Source: Glycine soja (Eukaryota; Streptophyta; Magnoliopsida; Fabales; Fabaceae). From it: 64,000 bases of DNA. A program made the translations under genes and the position numbers. Of the stretch, positions 11,346 to 23,145 are shown piece by piece (positions within the stretch are counted from its first letter, which is position 1; each line of letters opens with the position of its first letter). Below the pieces are notes generated by a model that saw only the letters and a program-made list of their open reading frames with translations, did no database searches and was not told the DNA's origin. The stretch is taken from positions 12,419,731 through 12,483,730 of the forward strand of contig NC_041008.1 of NCBI RefSeq assembly GCF_004193775.1, in the 5' to 3' direction.

Positions 11346-11812
11346 GCAGAATTTTATTAATTCCTTGGAGTAAGCTAACCAATTTGTGATGTCTTGTGTG
11401 GGAAATTAAAACAGTTTTCAAGTATGACTCTACCCATCAAGTTGATGAGGTTGATGAGAGTGGCTACAACAGCTGCAGCTCAAGCAACATCATCAAGAAC
11501 TACAAGGATGGAAACACCAAGATTGAATTGACTTCAACTGGCAAAAGGTACTTCTTGTGCCCCATTTCAGGCCACTGTGCTGGAGGCATGAAGCTGCAAA
11601 TCAATGTGGTGGCTGGCACCCCCCCAACCACCCCAAGTGGCACCCCACCAACGACCCCTTCAAACCCTTCTCCTTCTCCTCCCTCTGACTCAGGATCCAC
11701 CAACACCACTTCACCACCAAAGCCTAGTGGAGCTGTCACTGTTTCCAGTGGCATTGGACTTTTGGTGGGGTCTTTCTTTGCGTCAGCAATTATGTTTGGT
11801 TTCATGGGCTAG
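10604..11812 (+). CDS. uclacyanin-type blue copper protein (phytocyanin), two exons
   Basis: Exons 10604-10763 and 11415-11812, joined by a GTAAGT...ACAG intron that splits a Val codon (phase 1); 185 residues. The start at 10604 is chosen because it opens directly into a signal peptide (about residues 1-22, MARAIAVSFLVLLLAFPTVF). A single plastocyanin-like domain follows (about 23-117) with GDTGGW and the four type-1 copper ligands: His61, Cys102, His107, Met112. Cys74 and Cys108 would form the usual disulfide. Met, not Gln, as the axial ligand fits uclacyanins rather than stellacyanins. A Pro/Ser/Thr-rich linker (about 118-160) and a hydrophobic tail suggest arabinogalactan-type glycosylation and GPI anchoring to the outer plasma membrane. 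Its electron-transfer partner is unknown. No defect is seen; probably functional. Confidence 0.93.
11296..11341. repeat. (TA)n microsatellite in the uclacyanin intron
   Basis: About 23 uninterrupted TA units near the 3' end of the intron, likely length-polymorphic. Confidence 0.95.
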
Positions 11813-13643
11813 GGAAGAGGCAGTGCTGTTTTCTTTTTTTCCTTTTTATTAACATGTTCTTGTTTTGTTGAGAGTTTGTGTGAATTTCATTTAATTCAGA
11901 TGTATATCTGATCCTGATATGTGTCTCCTTTTCATGTTAAAAAATGACACATTTCATGAGCTGTTTTCCCCCTATTCTTTTGACACCTGGGATGATGGTG
12001 ACATTATATGCATCTAATATCCCTCGCGGTTAATTTTGTTGTCTTTCGGCCGGCAATAATTGTACCTGAAGCAAATCTACTCCACTTAAATAATGGTCTT
12101 TTTGTAAGGAAGAAAAAAATATATAGATATATTTGAAGAGATAATATAAAGAAAAATATCTTTTAAAATTAAAAATTATTAACTTAATTACAAATTTTAA
12201 ATTCAACTACTATTATTTCGCAAAATTTATTGTTATTTTTTCTCCCAACCCATTTTATTATCATCATGTTTTTCGATATTAGCACTTCTTATTATCTATT
12301 ATTTAATTTTTGTGTATTTTATCATAATATTATTAACAATGACATTTAACAAAAATTTGTAACACAAAATATTTTTAGGAACACAAGAACTTTGTTACAC
12401 ATTTAAACGATTAGTAAAATGTACAAAAATTTAAAAATACGATGATAAAATAAAAAAATACTTATGAAATAAAATCTAAGAAATCATCATAATTGGATAG
12501 TAAAATGTGGAAGCTAAAATAGTTTTCATTTCATTTTTTTCCTTTAATTTAATTTTTTTTTACTAAAATAGACTTTTAGTCTCTCGTCTTATTTTTGTTT
12601 CTGGTCTTTGAAATTTAAAAAGAATAACATTATTTTTTAAAAGTGTTTTAATTAAATTTAAGTTAATCCTTTTGTCGGTTTATTTTCCATTAACAATATT
12701 GACTCTTTTCAAACTTTTAAATCATGTGACATCTCTTAGAGTTAGTCAGGTGTTACCATGTTAACTCGATTAATTTCGTGTGATAAAATGATAGAAGGAC
12801 AATAATTTGATCCAACAAAAATACTTAAAGAAACAAAAGTGAATTTTAATAAAAATTCTTTCATTGTTTTCAAATACATCGCAAAGGACAAGAGTTCATC
12901 ACCACATGTTAAACATGTGAACAAATAATTAACTCGAGTTTAATTGCGCTCACTAAACGCATTTAAACTTTGATTGAACTCGCCCTAATTTTAAATATAT
13001 CAGTTAAATATTTTACTGATCAACGCATCAAGCTATTGGCTTACGTATACAACTGGCATCAAATAATTAACAATTATTTTTTTAATAACTACATGTGGAC
13101 TGGGGCCAACCACTACGACCCTTACAATTTGCCTCCGTGTTGAATAATTAATCATTATTCTTAAGTCTACCAAAAACCACTTACACAACTTGTAGTACAT
13201 TGTGTTTTTTAACCAAATATCTAAGGATTTAAATTTTGATTAATTTTTTATATGAAATAAATTATGTTGGAAGGAGAATATTAATTTTATGTGTGCTTAT
13301 GGTCTCGAACAAAAATTAATCAATATGTCCAATGGAACAATTTCGCACCAATACTATAATTTGAAGAAAAAAAATCATTATTCTTTGATAAAGATTATTT
13401 ATTTGGCAAGAGCTTAGTACAATTATATATTCTGTTCATGAATAACAATGCAAATTAAATATTATCATTAATCAATTCATTGTTAAAGTGGTATGTTGAA
13501 GTGCCTTCATACTTGGGGTTACCTGTATATGAAAAACAAAGTTTCTAAATTAAAAATGGGATAGACAACTGGATGGATTAGTTAAGTCAGGTCAAATTGT
13601 CAACTCAAATCAAATAATAGCTCAGTTTGGTTAACAAGTTTAA
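11813..13643. other. intergenic, no gene seen
   Basis: The 3' flank of the uclacyanin gene followed by AT-rich sequence. I see no credible gene, RNA or bounded transposon. Confidence 0.5.
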
Positions 13644-14063
13644 CACTATAAGAAAAATAATCTATGCCTAGAGACGCTTTTTTGCTACTGACATAAATTA
13701 ATGTAGGTAAATCTCAAAAATACTTTTACCTACAACTGACTAATGTAGGTAAAACTCAACCACTTGTACCAACCATTATTTGGTGTAGGCAAATTCATTA
13801 AAACTAAAAAAATACTTCTACCTACAACTATGTTGTGTAGGTAAAACTCCAAAAAACTTGTGCCTATGGTTGATTAGTGTAGATAAAACTTAAAAGAATT
13901 ACTACCTACAGAAGCACAGTGTAGGCAAAATTTTAAAAAACTTACACCTACAACTACGTGATGTAGATAAAACTTCACAAAATTTGTGCCTATAATTGGT
14001 TGGTGTAGGTATAACCTCAAAAGTCTTATACCTACGATTGTTGGTGTAGGTAAAACTCTTTAA
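13644..14063 (+). repeat. CACTA-2 5' subterminal repeat array
   Basis: After the terminal repeat, units of the type TGTAGGTAAAACTC and ACCTACAACT recur about every 25-60 bases in alternating orientation. The sequence is unrelated to the AACATCGG repeats of the other CACTA elements here. These are likely accessory-protein binding sites. Confidence 0.8.
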
Positions 14064-15904
14064 GACTATTTGAATTTGAATACTAGTCTCTTATTTTTTT
14101 TAGTAAATACTCAATCTCAAAAAATAATCATTCAATTTAAATTAATTTTTAGTTAATAATTATTCAAAATTTTAAAGATAAAATATATTAATTAGTAATA
14201 TTAAATTTTAATTTAGATTAACATTATTTTTATGGATTAATTTAGATTATTTGTGTTGTAGCGTAACAAGACAGTCCTAGCGTAATTAACGCTTCCCCCA
14301 CGCGTACGCCTACAGCATCTTGCTTTCTGCACTCTCGAATTACTTCCTGCAATTCTCATATTGTATATTATTATTTTGTTTTTTGAAAAGGTATTTTTCT
14401 TAGTAAAACTATTTTTTTAATTTGAAAGTTGAAATCAGAATTTCAAAACCCTGAACCAGACTCGCTACCCTTTTATCACAGTCTCGCACCTTTTGTTCTC
14501 TGCTCGCCGCCACCTCCGTCTTCTATTTACTCACCGTTCCGATTCTGCGTTAGCCTTTCACATACAAGACTCCAAAGATACAACAACGTACGTAACTCGC
14601 CCTAATTCTTTATCACTTGCTACAATTCCTGATGCAACAAATTGAATTTTGTTCCTTACTAAGGAAAAATGACTTTATTCATATAGATCACTCTTGTCCT
14701 CTGCTAGGGTTCACAATTGTTTGGTATCTTTCTTTGCAAGGGCCTCTCTCTTCCTCATTGATTTTCACATTCTTTGCCAGGTATCTATCTCTGCAATTTC
14801 AACGTTCAACACTTGTTTGATTCAATTCATTGTTCCTAAGTTAGACTTTTATGTCCCTTTAGATTAACATTTGTTTATTTATTTTGGCGAATTCTGGTTT
14901 GGAGAAAGTAGTTTAGTGTGAATGAGATTTTGATACAAAATTGTGTTTAGTGTGATACAAATATACAGTCATACAAGCATCAGGATAATTCGCTCTAAAG
15001 AAAAATTGTTTCCTCCCCAGGTTAGTAACTCATGTTTTGGATCTTTCAATTAGAAGAAGAAAATGATTCGTGTGAAGTATAATAATTGCGAATTTGAGTT
15101 GGGTGAAGGAAGAAGATATCGTAGTTTTGACTTGTGCCATGACTTGGTTAACCCTAGGTTATGATAATGATAAGTGATACTATTTGTTTGATGTTTTCTT
15201 GTTGCTATTTGAAATGTCAAGGAATGAGGAATGATTATGTTGTTAATGTCAATTTGAAAACAATAGTTCATTGTGATAGTCAAAAGGCCTGCCTATAAGG
15301 ATCAAGTAACAGAGCCTCTCTAGTTGCTTGAGATGCTTCGCGTGACTTTCTTATTGATACTAGTACCTATGAAAAATCCAAAAAGGTTCCGCAATTTACT
15401 CACTGTGATATTGGATATGGTAAAGTAGTCAAAAGCTTTAAAAGTGTCTGTTATTGGGACTGTTCTCAGTCGATATTTTAGGGTTTTGTAAATTGAAAAT
15501 TTTGGTATTTTGTTTTTACCATGGATTGATGCTTGAGTTGTTAATCAATGTGACAGATTAGTTCAAAATAGTCCAACACTAGTGTTTTCGTTTTCTACTT
15601 TTCCTACTCCTAATGCCTTTTTTGGGTGAAGCATAGCCTGAACTTTCGTGCCTCTTTCTAGGCTTGCTGTTCCCACTAATGTAACATGTCTTCATAGTTG
15701 GGTTATTGTGAATATTCTAAATTTAGCTTGAAAATAATTGCCAGCTTATGCGAATATACTTTATGTGAGGATGATACTAACTTTCCCTTTTCCATAATGC
15801 TTGAAATGGTTACCCCTGGGATAGCTACAACTTTAAATCTACAGGTAGTTATGTGCCAATTTTATATAATTATTGAGTTTTTCTTTAATATATTTTAATT
15901 ACAG
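14064..15904 (+). other. CACTA-2 5' leader and intron-like region
   Basis: Contains a GC-richer leader (about 14260-14620), then intron-like sequence. Stretches near 15300-15440 and 15720-15844 look exon-like (the second ends at CTACAG followed by GTAGTT) and may be further captured exons. I cannot name a source gene. Confidence 0.4.
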
Positions 15905-15964
15905 GCATTGGCAGAGGAGATCAAGGCAAGATATGATAAAGCAGTTGTCAAAGTTGTTGACCTG
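15905..15964 (+). pseudogene. captured exon of NADPH-cytochrome P450 reductase
   Basis: Exactly 20 codons between a TTACAG acceptor and a GTAAGT donor, encoding ALAEEIKARYDKAVVKVVDL. This closely matches the segment after the FMN-binding TGTAEGFAK motif of plant cytochrome P450 reductases (ATR/CPR), an ER-membrane flavoprotein. Only this exon is recognised, so it cannot encode an enzyme. It lies inside CACTA-2 with its splice sites preserved, as expected for genomic (not mRNA-mediated) capture. Identification is by memory of the family. Confidence 0.82.
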
Positions 15965-16813
15965 GTAAGTTGGATCCAAATGAAATTTTGGCCATTCCTA
16001 CATTCTGGTCGTCATAGATATGTGGGTCAAACATTTTCTTTGAAATGTTAGATTCCTCACTAGGAGAGCTCTAGAAGACTTTTGGTATCATTGTACGGGA
16101 AGTCAGGAACTTCAATAAAAAATTTAGGTTTAGCTTAGTGTCTGACTGACGTATATTTAATTTGAACTAAAGGTACGAGAGAAGGTTAAGAATTTAAAGA
16201 AAGTTGACAAAAACTTTGTATACCATGAAAGAATCTTATAATTGGCCCATAACTTAAAAACAATGAATGCACGAGTTGTGGAAAAAGTTGATGGATAGTG
16301 CGAGATGTTGTTGTCTATGCCAAGATACATATATATGCTCTACCAATAAAGTTGTAATTCTAGTTGAAGCCATTCTCCTAAGTCCTAATCACTAATTCAC
16401 TATACTTCCCAAGCTTCAATAACATGATTAATATAGACTGCAAGTGTCTTTCCTTCTGCTGTCTATAGATGGATCCTATCAGTCTAGTACAGGGTCTGCT
16501 TATATAAGAATTTGGGGATTTGTAATGTTGTTGTGACAAAAGTTTGGGACTTATCTTTAGGGGTCTAAGTGGCTAAGCAATTTCAGCTCACAAGGGTGCT
16601 TTTCAAGTTGTCCCATATTTATAGGGAAGCTAATACATGTGTTGAATTCCTTGCGAATTATGGTCAACACTCTCTCTTTGAGCTTCAGTTCCTTGCGAAT
16701 TATGTGTTGAATACCTCATAGTTACATTCAATTATAATTAAATGTTTAACGAAAAAAGGCATTGCAATATTTGACTATGAGATTATTTGTAATGCTTTGA
16801 TATATTGTTGTAG

Positions 16814-16927
16814 ATTCTTACACTTCTACAATTTGGAGGATATACACTAGTGCGAAATTCAGTTGATCTGTATCGAAGCTTTGGGTTTGATACACAACCA
16901 GTCCTCATTGGGCTCATCATATTTCAG
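16814..16927 (+). pseudogene. captured exon of the CAAX prenyl protease STE24 (FACE1)
   Basis: Thirty-eight codons bounded by TTGTAG and CAG|GTACTT. The reading includes QFGGYTLVRNSVDLYRSFGF and DTQPVLIGLIIFQ, which matches the late membrane segment of plant STE24-type CAAX proteases, ER-membrane zinc metalloproteases. The exon lacks the HExxH site, which lies elsewhere in the gene, so it is only a fragment. Flanking intron-like sequence has probably come with it. Confidence 0.85.
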
Positions 16928-17094
16928 GTACTTTTCAAAATTACGGTCTTTCCATCTAAATAAAAAAATGTTTGCTTGATTTTTATTGGATGTATATCTT
17001 GCTGCATGGGAATGTTTTCTGAGTTGTGCCTTGATGACTGGTTGGTCATGGGTTTGGATATGGAAACAACCTCTTTGTATATGTTTTTATAAAT

Positions 17095-17400
17095 ATATTA
17101 CAAGAACAAGAGATAAAAAAATAACAGAAAAAAAAAGAAAAAGAGAATTATGATTTACTTGTTCCTGAAAACATTTTATCCGCTAGACGTCGTAGAGAAT
17201 TGAGAATTCTAATTTGTTTAAATCCAAATAATATAAAAAGTATGCATAGAAACACAATATTTTATAATCCAAATAAAGTCCAAAATGGTTTTCCACTTTT
17301 GACTAAAAAAAGAAAATATTTTGAGAAAGATAAAAAAAAACTAATGAATTTCAAAATTTTTCTTTGGCCAAAATATCGATTAGAAGATTTAGCTTGTAAA
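17095..17400 (+). pseudogene. ycf1: plastid ycf1 (TIC214) 3' fragment in the nucleus
   Basis: One open frame carries NYDLLVPENILSARRRRELR, RILICLNPNN and KIFLWPKYRLEDLAC, the conserved C-terminal region of the plastid ycf1/TIC214 protein of the inner-envelope translocon. It breaks off right after LEDLAC, before the final conserved segment. Nuclear location inside a CACTA element marks it as a NUPT. There is no stop in about 100 codons, which suggests a young transfer. Confidence 0.88.
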
Positions 17401-18179
17401 GGATAAGGGTGCATAAATGACCCTTCCCCGTACCTTCTCATTAGCTGAATTGAATGGTTTTGACTTCTAATGCGGTGGAGTGCTAATGATCTAAACACAT
17501 TTAAATAAAGTGAAGTTGGGCCACCTGTATAATTGCCATTAATACGGTGGAGTGCTAATGATATCAATGACAGAGCCATGTCTTGATGCTTGAGGAAGCT
17601 CTAATCTTTTATGTCTTTATTATAAGGTCTAAAGCATTTAGTTTTTTTATAAGATCAAATTTAACTTATTTTTTAATAAAAATTCATAAAAATGTATGAC
17701 GGTGAAAAAATATAATCCATTATTATTTGTTAGTTTTTTTTATTCGTGAGAACAAAAGATAATTTTAAGATAATTTATCTTTCATTAAAATTTGATATTA
17801 AAAATTAAAAAAAAATCATTGAAAACACAATCTCAATTAAAAGAAAATATTTAGGTGATAATGTCATTAAATAAAATAAATTAGTTAATAATAAAAAAGG
17901 ATCACCGAAAACATAATCTCAACAAACATGTGATTTATTGTAAAAATAAATAAACATGTGATTTTTTCTTATGAGATCAAATGAAGTAATCATTAAGGAA
18001 AGAATATACTATTAATTTATTGATTGACCAGTAGCTTGTTAAGCGCCAATATGCTAACCGAATCAATGATCAATGCAATTTTAAAAACATTGTAGAAATA
18101 TTTGCTTTTTGACATTTTTTTAATATTATACATGGCTAAAATTTATTAAAATTGTTAATTTTGACAAATTTTAATTCTA

Positions 18180-18250
<71 letters not shown>

Positions 18251-19086
18251 CAATAAATCATTAATCAATTCATTAAAAACGTAAAAAAAATATCCCTAAT
18301 ATTTTCAGCAGCATTTATCAAATATATCCATCACGTTCATATATATCCGATTATGTGTATGTTTAATTCTTCGCTACAAAATCACATTAAAGTATTTTGT
18401 CAAGATCAAGACCCTTATTTTTATATTTATTTTATTTTTATCTTTTGAACTTATATTAGAACACACGACCTAATATTTTCACCACAAAACCAAGCATACA
18501 GTCAGGGCCAAAATAAAACATACTTGTCTCTGAATTTGGGTGATCAGCATAATTTACTCTACGAACCATTCGTCATTGAAGTTAACGTCACTCTCTTACC
18601 AGTTGAATTTTATGAGAGCCACACACACACACAAAAGCATCTAATGATACCTGTGGTGATCAATGGTATTCTTGCAACTTGATTCAACTGCTAATATATT
18701 GGTGGTGGTAGGCTTCCAGTGCATTAGACATTTAGTTATTAGTTAAAATTCTCACAAGAGTCAAAGTTATTGTTTTGGTTCATTAATGCAGAATTAGTAC
18801 TCTCAATTTGGTTCTTCAAAATTACTTGTCATCATGTTAGGTTTTTTTAATTGTCATTAAATTAATCTTGTTAACATATATATGTTATGCTTGTATTCTT
18901 GTGTTTTATTTTTTATGTTTTGTTTCCTGCTAGTCAATTAAAATAATTTGTCCTTTTCACTGCTAACATTATTAATTTTATAGTTGCTAACACGGTTGTG
19001 ATTGACTTATACTTGGATATTTTAGTTATATTAAGCACTAATTTATTATGTCTATTTTATTCTACTTTTTCAGTTTATTCTATCAA
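17401..19086. other. CACTA-2 interior before TNP2, no gene seen
   Basis: AT-rich. An 18-base direct repeat, CGGTGGAGTGCTAATGAT, occurs near 17473 and 17545. Just after 17400 there is a GC-richer stretch of unknown origin. The trinucleotide repeat at 18180 is listed separately. Confidence 0.45.
18180..18248. repeat. (AAT)n microsatellite
   Basis: About 23 consecutive ATA/AAT units. Confidence 0.95.
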
Positions 19087-22000
19087 ATGAATAAGAGTTG
19101 GATAGACTACAATTCTCTTAATAAAGAGAAGTATATTAGAGGAGTTTTAAATTTTCTAGATTTTGCATTTGCGAAATCGTCAAAGGATGAAAAAATTTTA
19201 TGCCCTTGTACCAAATGTGTCAATTGCAAGTGGCGCTCTCGGATGAATGTTTATGAGCACATTATTGGTAATGGATTTCTAAGAGGATATGTTACTTGGA
19301 TCTTTCATGGTGAACAAGTTGGCCCATCTAGTTCTTTAGATACATCCCAAGTGGAAGGGGAGTTTGATCATGACATGGATACATTGGTTCATGATGCATT
19401 CACAATGCATGCAACAAATGAGAGTAATGACACAAATATAAATATGGAGGATGGAGATTCTAGAGAATTCATGAATGGACCTAGTGTTCAACAATCTGAA
19501 GACAATAATAATTCAGATAAGTTCTATCAGATGTTAAGGGAGGCAGAGCAAAGTATTTATAAAGGTTGTAAGAAGTTTACAAAATTGTCATTCCTTGTAC
19601 ATTTGTATCACTTAAAGTGTCTAAATGGGTGGGCTGATAAAAGTTTTTCGATGTTGTTAGAGTTGTTAAGTGATGCATTACTAGAGGAAAATACTTTGCC
19701 CAAATCATTTTATGATACAAAGAAGATTATTTCAGGGTTGGGTCTATCTTATGAAAAAATTCATGTTTGTCCCAATGAATGCATATTGTATAGGAAGGAT
19801 TTGACTGATGCTGAAATTTGCCCTAAATGCAATTTGTCAAGATGGAAATATAACTCTGATGATGTTGAATGTAGAAAAAAGATACCAGCAAAGATTCTTC
19901 GTTGGTTCCCTCTTATACCTAGATTGCAAAGACTTTTTGTATCACCAAAAACAACTTGTTCTATGATATGGCATGAGGTTGGTCGAACTAAAGATGGACT
20001 CTTGAGGCATCCAGCTGATTCATTTGCTAGGAAGGATTTTGATTCTCAGTATCCTGATTTTGCTTGTGACACTCGTAATGTTCGACTAGGTTTGGCTACT
20101 GATGGCTTTAATCCTTTTGAAAACTATGGCAATTTCCCATAGCACTTGGCCTGTTATCTTGATTCCGTACAATGTTCCTCCATGGATGTGTATGAAGCAA
20201 CCTAATTTTATACTTTCATTGCTTATTCCTGGTCCAAAAGGTCCAGGTATGAACCTTGATGTTTATATACAGCCTCTTGTGGAAGAATTAAAGGAATTAT
20301 GGGAAATTGGGGTAAAAACATTTGATGTATGTAAAAAAGAGTCATTCCAAATGCGTGCTGCAATTATGTGGACTATTAATGATTTTCCTGCTTATGCAAA
20401 TTTGTCTGGTTGGAGCACTAGAGGCCAATATGCTTGTCCATGTTGTGGTTTTGAGATTGGCTCAAAGTGGTTGCGTTATGGTAGAAAGTTTTGCTATATG
20501 TGTCATCGTCGTTGGTTAGAGCCCGATCATAAGTGGAGATACAATAAAAGAGATTTTGATGGAACCCAGGAGTTTAGAGCTCCACCTGATCTACCTAGTG
20601 GAACTTTTTCTTTGAGATAGATGGAATATCACGGAGTTGGGGATTGGTCACCATGGAAAAAGAGAAGTATTTTGTTCACATTGCCTTATTGGCAACATAG
20701 TGTGCTCCGTCATAATCTTGATGTTATGCACATAGAAAAGAATGTGTGTGATGACATTATTGGGATGTTGTTACAATTAGAAGGTAAGTCAAAGGACAAT
20801 GATAAGGCACGCTATGATCTTGTTGATATGAATATTAGAAGCCAATTACATCCAAAGATGCACCCAAGTAAAGGCAAACAATATTTTCCTAGAGCTTGTT
20901 ACCAAATGACTTCAAAAGAGAAAGAAACATTTTTGGAAGTTCTCAAAACAATAAAAGCTCCTGATGAATATTTGTCTAATATTTCAAGATGTGTGCAAGT
21001 GAAGGAACACAAAATATCCGGTCTCAAAAGTTATGATTGTCATCTTTTAATGCAAGAGTTTCTTCCTATAGCTATGAAAGGTTGTTTGCCAGACAAAGTG
21101 AGTTTAGCTATATCCGATCTTTGTTGTTTCTTCAAGGAGTTGTGTGGCAAGATGCTTAATGAGAGTAATTTAGAGCACCTAGAGAATCAAGTAGCTCTAA
21201 CATTATGCCAATTAGAATAGATTTTTCCTCCATCTTTTTTCACCGTAATGGTACATTTGGTAATCCATTTGGCACATGAAGCAAGAGTTGGAGGTCCTGT
21301 ACATTGCCGATGGAGTATCCTATTGAAAGGTATGAATACTTTTTAATCATTTTAAAACATTCTAGAGTTATAAAGTAAAATGATATTATCTTAATTTGTA
21401 ACCTAAAATTTTCTTTTTAGGTTCCTTTTGACTCTAAAGTCATTTGTTCGTAATCGAGCACATCCAGAAGGATCTATTGCAGAAGGATATTTAGCTCATG
21501 AATGCTTGATATTTTGTTCAAGATATCTATCTAGGGTGGAGACTCATTTTAATCAATCTGCTTGAAATGATGACTCATGTTTTGTGGAAAATGTAAGTGT
21601 TTTAAATCCTAGAGGTAGACCATTGGGGAGAAAGAAGCAAGTTGGATTCAATGTGAAGAAGAGAAAAAGAGCTTCTCGAATTTCTCTTGATAAGAAAGCA
21701 TTGGTTCAAGCACATAGATATGTGCTTTTCAATAGCAACAATGTTGACCACTTTCGAAAGTAATACAATTTTTTTCATGTTCATTTAGTTATTTAATATT
21801 TGTATAATATCTTTCTATCAATGATAATGCTTACTTTTCTAACCTTTTTTACATAGAGCCCATACTGATCTTATCAAGAGACAAAATCATCGATTATCTC
21901 CATATGAAGTTGACAAAATTCATAGTAAAGAATTTCCAGATTGGTTCTGTGAAAGAGTAAGTTTAGGAAGCATCAATAATATTAAATTTTGCATTCATTT

Positions 22001-22751
22001 AAAATTTTAACCATTTGAAATAAAATTGTGGTAGGTTGCTCGATTGGAAGAGCAAGATAGCACTCTAGTGACAAATGATATCAAGTGGTTAGCTCGTGGT
22101 CCACTAGAAATAGTGAGAAGATATAGTGGGTTCATTGTTAATGTAGTTAGATTTCATACAAAGACACGTGAGAGGTGCTTGAAGACTCAAAACAGTGGCA
22201 TTGTTGTAACTGTTAAGACATTAAGTTATGCCAGTTCAAGAGATAAAAACCCAAAGGAGGGAGAAATCCACTACTATGGTGCACTAACAGATATAATTCA
22301 ATTGGATTATTCTGGAAAATATAAGGCTATACTTTTCAAGTGTGATTGGGTTGATATAAACAGGGGTTGCAAAATTGATAACTTCGGTATGACATTAGTG
22401 AATTTCAATTATTTGCAACATACAGGGAATGATATATGTGACGATCCATTTGTTTTTGCATCTCAAGCTAAGAAAGTATTCTATGTGGAGAATAAAACAA
22501 AAAATGGTTGGCTTGTTGTTGTGCATGCTAAAATCAGAGATGTATATGATATGGGTGATGAGCAATCCAATGACACGGATCAAGGGAATGAACAAGTCTT
22601 ACAAGAGATAAATCATAATGATTTGATCAGATCAGAAGCCGATGATAGTGATGATATCATTGAAGTTACAATACCTATGGAGAACATTTTACCACATGAC
22701 AAGGATGATAATTATATAGATGATGATGAGAGTGATGCAGACTTCTTTTGA
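19087..22751 (+). pseudogene. CACTA-2 TNP2 transposase gene, decayed
   Basis: Start at 19087 (MNKSWIDYNSLNKEKYIRG), following a TTTTCAG acceptor. Domains in order: the transposase-associated domain with CPCTKC and VTWIFHGE; the TNP2 core with KIHVCPNECILYR and ICPKCNLSRWKY; the Transposase_21 region (PWMCMKQPNFILSLLIPGPK, VLRHNLDVMHIEKNVCDDII); a DUF4218 segment (VHLVIHLAHEARVGGPV) near 21240; and a DUF4216-type C-terminal region (22044-22751) with an acidic tail. Damage: a frameshift near 20120, TAG at 20618 and 21218, and TGA near 21563. Introns with GT/AG ends are recognisable at about 21329-21420 and 21958-22035. This copy cannot make full-length transposase. Confidence 0.9.
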
Positions 22752-23145
22752 TTTGTTCTATTTGAACATTTGGTTATATTTTGAATATACATGTATTGAA
22801 CATTTTATCACAGTTATATACTCTTATTCCTTTCTTTAGTTTTTTGTTCTTATTATTCATTACTCTTGTGTTTATTTTTTGTAATGTATAAAAATCACTC
22901 ACAATATAATGATGTTATCTGTTTTTTTATCAAAATTTGTTTCGTTGTTTCCTCAATAGTTTGATTCTTGGTGATTGGAGATTGGTGAAAAAATAGCTTA
23001 CAAGCAATCTAAATTCGCATTTTAGGTAATTACTTTATTCTTCTTTTATTTTTTGGCATGGTGTTTAAAAAAATCATAGTCAGTAATGTAGTTATATCTA
23101 ATTTTTATTTTATTTTATTTTTTGGATTGGTTTATTCAGCATACT

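Noticed and set aside
11500..11805. 101-codon minus-strand frame
   Set aside because: Antisense of the uclacyanin second exon; the sense reading has the copper site and signal peptide.
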